This document shows positions 57,856-64,000 of a stretch of DNA of 64,000 bases, one piece after another. Numbering within the stretch: position 1 is the first letter of the stretch; every line of letters starts with the position of its first letter. The notes under the pieces are model-generated. The model made no database searches, was not told the DNA's origin, and saw only the letters and a list, made by a program, of their open reading frames with translations. The stretch is from NCBI RefSeq assembly GCF_040869045.1, contig NC_090319.1, positions 338,810,302-338,874,301 of the forward strand. Direction: 5' to 3'. This DNA is from Eurosta solidaginis (lineage: Eukaryota; Arthropoda; Insecta; Diptera; Tephritidae). Both the position numbers and the translations under genes were made by a program.

Positions 57856-60800
57856 TATATTATAAATGGCAAAGTTTGGATGTTTGGATGTTTAGATGTT
57901 TGGATGTTTGGATGTTTGGATGTTTGTCGAGACGTTTGTCTTTGTGACTCAATCACGCAAGAACGGCTGGACCGATTTGGATGAAATTTTGCACACATAT
58001 AGCCAATAGTCTAGGAGGATCTACTAGCTATATATTTTTGAAAAGGGGCGTGGCCCCCGCCAATAGTCCCCGGTCAATAGTTTTTTGTATCTGGCACATA
58101 CAGATCGAGATCTAGACAATTTTGGAGGAACGATCAGTGGTCCTCTCCTTTTACCCCCGCCATCCGCCCTCCTTCAATTGTTTTTATTAGCAAGCTTTTA
58201 TTAACTTTACCTGTACGTTTCTATGTAACTTTTCATTCGCTCCTGCGCCTGCTGCCTTATTAACATGGTTTTATAATTAGCTTCACCTCATATGGAGACC
58301 CTTCCGGGATCATTTCTGGATGGTTTTCGGGATCGGTCCGGGATCCCGCCGGGGTAATTACGGGACTTTTTCGGGACTATTTCGGGATCATTTTGGGACC
58401 CTTGCGGGATCATTTCTGTATAGTTTTCGGGATCCATCCGGGATCCCGTCGGGGTTATTATGGGACATTTTCTGGACTATTCCGTAATCATTTCGGGATT
58501 ATTTCGCGATCATTTGGGACCCTTCCGGCATCATTTCTGGAGGGTTTTCGGGATCCGTCCGGGATCCCGTCGGGGTACTTTCGGGATCATTTGCGTACCT
58601 TCGAGAGATAAATTCTTGATGGTTGCCGGGATCATTACGGGACTTTTTCGGGGTTATTTTGGGTCCCTTTAGGCATCATTTCTCGATGGTCTTCGGGATT
58701 CGTCCGGCATCCCGTCGGGGTCATTTTGGGACTTTTTCGTGACTAATACGGGATCAGTTGGGGACCCTTTCGGCATCATTTCTGGATGGTTTTCGGGATC
58801 CGTCCGGGATCTCGTCGGGGTAATTTGGGGAATTTTTCGGGATCATTTGGGGCCTCTCCCGGCATCATTTCTGGATGGTTTTCGGGATCCGTCCGGGATC
58901 TCGTCGGAGTCATTTGGGGACTTTTTCGGGATCATTTGGGGGCTATTCCGGCATCATTTCTGGATGGTTTTCGGGATCCGTCCGGGATCCCGTTGGGGTC
59001 ATTTCGGGACTTTTTCGCGACTAATACGGGATCATTTGGGAACCCTTTCGGCATGGTTTTCGGGATCCGTCCGGGATCTCGTCGGGGTAATTTGGGGAAT
59101 TTTTCGGGATCATTTGGGGCCTCTCCCGGCATCATTTCTGGATGGTTTTCGGGATCCGTCCGGGATCTCGTCGGAGTCATTTGGGGACTTTTTCGGGATC
59201 ATTTGGGGGCTCTTCCGGCATCATTTCTGGATGGTTTTCGGGATCCGCCCGGGATCCCGTCTGGGTCATTTCGGGACTTTTTCGCGACTAATACGGGATC
59301 ATTTGGGAACCCCTTCGGCATCATTTCTGGATTGTTTTCGGGATCCGTCCGGGATCCCGTCGGGGTCATTTCGGGACTTTTTCGCGACTAATACGGGATC
59401 ATTTGGGAACCCTTTCGGCATGGTTTTCGGGATCCGTCCGGGATCCCATCAGAATAATATCGGGACTATTAGGGGATCATTTGGGGACCTTTCCGGCATC
59501 ATTTCTGGATAATTTTCAGAATCCGTCCGGGATGCCGACGAGGTCATTTCGGGACTATTTCGGGATCATTTGGGATACCTACCGGCATCATTTCTGGATG
59601 GTTTTTGGGAGTCGCCCGGGATCCCGTCGACGTCATTTCGGGACTTTTTCTCGACTAATACGGGATCATTTGCGGACCCTTTCTGCATCATTTCTGGATA
59701 GTTGTCGGGATCCGTTCGGGATCCCGTCACGGTCATTTCGGGACTATTAGGGGATCATTTGAGGAACTTTCCGGCATCATTTCTGAATAGTTTTCGGAAT
59801 CCTTTCGGGATCCCGTCACGGTCATTTCGGGATCATTTTGGGACTTTCCCAAAATCATTTCTGGATGGATTTCGGGATCTGTCCGGGATGCCGTCAGGGT
59901 CATTTTGGGACTATTAGGTGATCATTTGAGGACCTTTCCGGCATCACTTCTGCATGGTTTTCGGTATCCGTTCAGGATCCCGTCGGAATAATTGCGGAAC
60001 TTTTTCGGGATCATTTGGGGTCCCTTCCGGCATCATTTCTGGATGGTTTTTGGGATTCATCCGGCATCCCGTCGGGGTCATTTCGGGACTTTTTCTCGAC
60101 TAATACGGGATCATTTGCGAGCCCTTTCGGCATCATTTCTAGATAGTTGTCGGGATCCGTTCGGGATCCCGTCAGTGTCTTTTCGGAACTATTAGGAGAT
60201 CATTTGAGGGCCTTTCCGACATCATTTCTGCATTGTTTTCGGGATCCTTTCGGGGTCCCGTCAGGGTCATTTCGGGATCATTTAAAGATGGCTTTCAGGA
60301 TTCGTCCGGGAACCCGTCAGGGTAATTTCTGGACTTTTCCGAGACTATTTCGGGATCATTTTGGGACCTTCCCAAGATCATTTATGGATGGATTTCGGGA
60401 TCAGTCCGGGATGCCGACAGGGTCATTTTGGGACTATTAGGTGATCATTTAAGGACCTTTCCGGCATCACTTCTGGATGGTTTTCGGTATCCGTTCAGGA
60501 TCCCGTCGGAATAATTGCGGGACTTTTTCGGGATCATTTGGGGTCCCTTCCGGCATCATTTCTGGATGGTTTTTGGGATTCATTCGGCATCCCGTCAGTG
60601 TCATTTCGGGACTTTTTCTCGACTAATACGGGATCATTTGCGGGCCCTTTCGGCATCATTTCTAGATAGTTGTCGGAATCCGTTCGGGATCCCGTCAGTG
60701 TCTTTTCGGAGCTATTAAGAGATCATTTGAGGACCTTTCCGACATCATTTCTGGATAGTTTTCGGGATCCTTTCGGGGTCCCGTCACGGTCATTTCGGGA

Positions 60801-63800
60801 CTATTTCGGGATCATTTTGGGACCTTCCCAAGATCATTTCTGGATGGATTTCGGGATCTGTCCAGGATGCCGTCAGGGTCATTTTGGGACTATTAGGTGA
60901 TCATTTGAGGACCTTTCCGGCATCACTTCTGCATGGTTTTCGGTATCCGTTCAGGATCCCGTCGGAATAATTGCGGGACTTTTTCGGGATCATTTGGGGT
61001 CCCTTCCTGCATCATTTCTGGAAGGGTTTTGGGATTCATCCGGCATCCCGTCGGGGTCATTTCGGAACTTTTTCTCGACTAATACGGGATCATTTGCGGG
61101 CCCTTTCGGCATCATTTCTAGATAGTTGTCGGGATCCGTTCGGGATCCCGTCAGTGTCTTTTCGGAACTATTAGGAGATCATTTGAGGACCTTTCCGACA
61201 TCATTTCTGGATAGTTTTCGGGATCCTTTCGGGGTCCCGTCAGGGTCATTTCGGGACTTTTTCGGGATCATTTAAGGATGGCTTTCAGGATTCATCCGGG
61301 AACCCGTCAGGGTAATTTCTGTACTTTTCCGAGACTTTTTCGGGATCATTTGGGGTCCCTCCCGAGATTATTTCTGGATAGATTTCGGGATCTGTGCGGG
61401 ATCCCGTCAGGGTCATTTAGGGATGCGTTCGAGATCCCGTCAGGGTCCTTTCGGGAATTCTTCGGGACTATATCGGGATCATTTCTGGATGGTTTAAGGG
61501 ATCCGTCCAGGATCCCTTAAGGGTCATTTCGGGACTATTAGGTGATCATTTGAAGACCTTTCCGGCATCACTTCTGGATGATTTTCGGTATCCGTTCGGG
61601 ATCCCGTCGGAATCATTGCGGGACTTTTTCGGAATCATTTGGGATCCCTTCCGGCATCATTTCTGGATGGTTTTTGGGATTTGTCCGGGATCATGTCGGG
61701 GTTATTTCTGGACCTTTTCGGGGCTAATACGGGATCATTTGGGGATCCTCTATGGGTCGTTTCGTGACTTTTTCTGTTTTATTTCGGGATCATTTGGGGA
61801 CCCTTGCGGCATAATTTCATGATGGTTTGCCGGATCCATCAGGGTCATTTCGGGACCATTTTGGGATCATTTGGGGACCCTTCCGAGATGATTTCTGGAT
61901 CCGTCCGGGATGCCGTAGGAGCCATTTCGGGATTTTTTGTAACTTTTCCGGGTTAGTTTTTGGACCCTTCCGGGATCATTTCTGGATCTGTGCGGGATCC
62001 CATCTGGGTCAATTCCGCACTATTTCGGGATCATTTTGGGATCCTTCCGGAATAATTTCTGTATGGTTTTCGCGATCCGTCGTGGATACCCTCGGAGCTA
62101 TTTCGGAACTTTTTCTGGAGTATGTCGGGGTCATTTGGGGACTTTTTCGAGATCATTTGGGGGCTCTGCCGAAATCATTTCTGGATGGTTTTCTGGATCC
62201 GTCCGGGATCCGGAAGGGGTCATTTCGGGACTATTTCGGGATCATTTGGGGTACCTACCGGCATCATTTCTGTATGGTTTTCGGTATCCGTCCGGGATCT
62301 CGTCAGAGTCATTTGGGAACCTTTTCGGGATCATTTGGGGGCTCTTCCGGCATCATTTCTGGATGGTTTTCGGGATCCCGTCGGGGTCATTTCGGGACTT
62401 TTTCGCGACTAATACGGGATCATTTGGGAACCCTTTCGGCATCATTTCTGGATGGTTTTCGGGATCCGGCCGGGATCCCATCAGGGTAATTTCGGGACTA
62501 TTAGGGGACCTTTCCGGCATCATTTCTGGATAATTTTCGGGATCCGTCCGGGATGCCGACGGGGTCATTTCAGGACTACTTCGGGATCATTTGTGATACC
62601 TACCGCATCATTTCTGGATGGTTTTAGGGATTCGTCCGGGATCCCGTCGGGGTCATTTCGGGACTTTTTCTCGACTAATACGGGATCATTTGCGGGCCCT
62701 TTCAGCATCATTTCTGGATAGTTGTCGGGATCCGTTCGGGATCCCGTCAGGGTAATTTCGGGACTTTTTCGGGATCATTTGGCGTCCCTTCCGGCATCAT
62801 TTTGGATGGTATTTGGGATTCGTCCGTCATCCCGTCGGGGTCATTTCGGGACTTTTTTTCGACTAATACGGGATCATTTGCGGGCCCTTTCGGCATCATT
62901 TCTAGATAGTTGTCGGGATCCGTTCGGGATCCCGTCAGGGCCTTTTCGGAACTATTAGGAGATCATTTGAGGACTTTTCCGGCATCATTTCTGGATAGTT
63001 TTCGGGATCCTTTCGGGGTCCCATCAGGGTCATTTCGGGACTTTTTCGGCATCATTTACGATTGGTTTTCAGGATTCGTCCGGGATCACGTCAGGGTAAT
63101 TTCTGGACTTTTCCGAGACTATTTCGGGATCATTTTGGGACCCTAACAAGATCATTTCTGGATGGATTTCGGGATCTGTCCGGGATGCCGTCAGGGTCAT
63201 TTTGGGACTAATAGGTGATCATTTGAGGACCTTTCCGGCATCACTTCTGGATGGATTTCCTTGCGGAACTTTTTCGGGATCATTTGGGGTCCCTCCCAAG
63301 ATCATTTCTGGATGGATTTCGGGATCTGTCCGGGATCCCGTCAGGGTCATTTAGGGATGCGTTCGAGATCCCGTCAGGGTCATTTCGGGACTTTTTCGAG
63401 ACTATATCGGGATCGTTTCTGGATGGTTTACGGGATCCGTCGAGGGCCCCTTAAGGGCAATTTCGGGACTATTAGGTGATCATTTGAGGACCTTTCCGGC
63501 ATCACTTCTGGATGATTTTCGGTATTCGTTCGGGATCCCGTATGAATCAATGCGGACTTTGTCGGAATCATTTGGGATCCCTTCCGGCATTATTTCTGGA
63601 TGGTTTTCGGGATTTTTCCGGGATGCCGTCAGGGTTATTTCGGGACCTTTTCGGGGCTAATACGGGATCATTTGGTGATCCTCTAGGGGTCGTTTCGTGA
63701 CTTTTTCTGTATTATTTCGGGATCATTTGGGGACCCCTCCGGCATAATTTCTTGATGGTTTGCTGGATCCATCAGGGTCATTTCGGGACCATTTTGGGAT

Positions 63801-64000
63801 CATTTGGGGACACTTCCGAGATCATTTCTGGATCCGGGATGCCGTAAGAGCCATTTCGGGATTTTTTGTTACTTTTCCGGGATAGTTTTTGGACCATTCC
63901 GGGATCATTTCGGATCTGTGCGGGATCCCATTTGGTCATTTCCGAACTATTTCGGGATCATTTTGGGACCCTTTCGGGTTCATTTCTGTATGGTTTTCGC
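57856..64000 (+). mobile_element. Helitron-like element 3, running off the window
   Basis: It starts TATATTATAAATGGCAAAGT directly after the CTAG of element 2. The GTTTGGATG repeat has an intermediate copy number. Compared with element 1, a segment is missing after AAAAGGGGCGTGGCCCCCGC (about 58060), joining straight to the part that reads TATCTGGCACATACAGATCG. No 3' CTAG end is reached before the window closes. Confidence 0.72.
58285..64000 (+). repeat. GC-rich minisatellite in element 3
   Basis: Same 11-mer-based 89/100-bp units. Higher-order structure is visible: a multi-unit block containing TTCTCGACTAATACGGGATC, GCGGGCCCTTTCGGCATCAT and ATTAGGTGATCATTTGAGGA recurs near 59900, 60400 and 60870, with a period of about 0.46-0.53 kb. 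Blocks resembling 52790-53160 recur at 61760-62110 and 63690-64000, so parts of the arrays were exchanged or copied between elements. Confidence 0.92.

Overview
The window is intron-rich, AT-rich and heavily transposon-laden nuclear DNA of a higher fly, most likely a tephritid fruit fly. The support is a fly-type Cip/Kip gene exon, several DINE-1/INE-1-like elements, mariner and piggyBac relics, tRNA-derived SINEs and jockey-type non-LTR fragments. There is no bacterial, plasmid or viral gene organisation. The organism call is inference from these families; no species can be named.

Region 1-36.5 kb: one host gene can be supported. A candidate Inr+DPE core promoter (about 1407-1440) and a long 5' UTR lead to a 193-codon first exon (2074-2653) of the fly p21/p27 CDK inhibitor dacapo. 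It carries the cyclin-binding RNLFG motif and is cut by a consensus GTAAGT donor inside a PCNA-interaction (PIP) motif. A fitting second exon (36444-36481) restores the PIP aspartate and adds a PKRK basic cluster before a stop. The implied intron is 33.8 kb and is packed with repeats: five copies of one SINE, three copies of a TIR element with TWAA-type target duplications, four DINE-1-like Helentron-associated elements (one with a 2-kb array of 128-bp repeats), foldback elements, a dead piggyBac, a dead mariner and retroelement tails.

Region 36.5-48.1 kb: very AT-rich sequence, a deleted non-LTR retrotransposon, small MITEs, a sixth SINE copy, and a decayed member of a multicopy arthropod gene family (46233-47840, minus strand). 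No intact gene is visible.

Region 48.1-64 kb: three Helitron-like elements lie head to tail, joined at CTAG/T junctions. Each is filled by a GC-rich minisatellite whose 89-bp and 100-bp units are built from an 11-bp motif (CGGGATCATTT and variants). A 5'-truncated LINE with a 350-codon reverse transcriptase reading frame has jumped into the middle element. The long plus-strand open frames here are by-products of the stop-free 11-mer, not genes.
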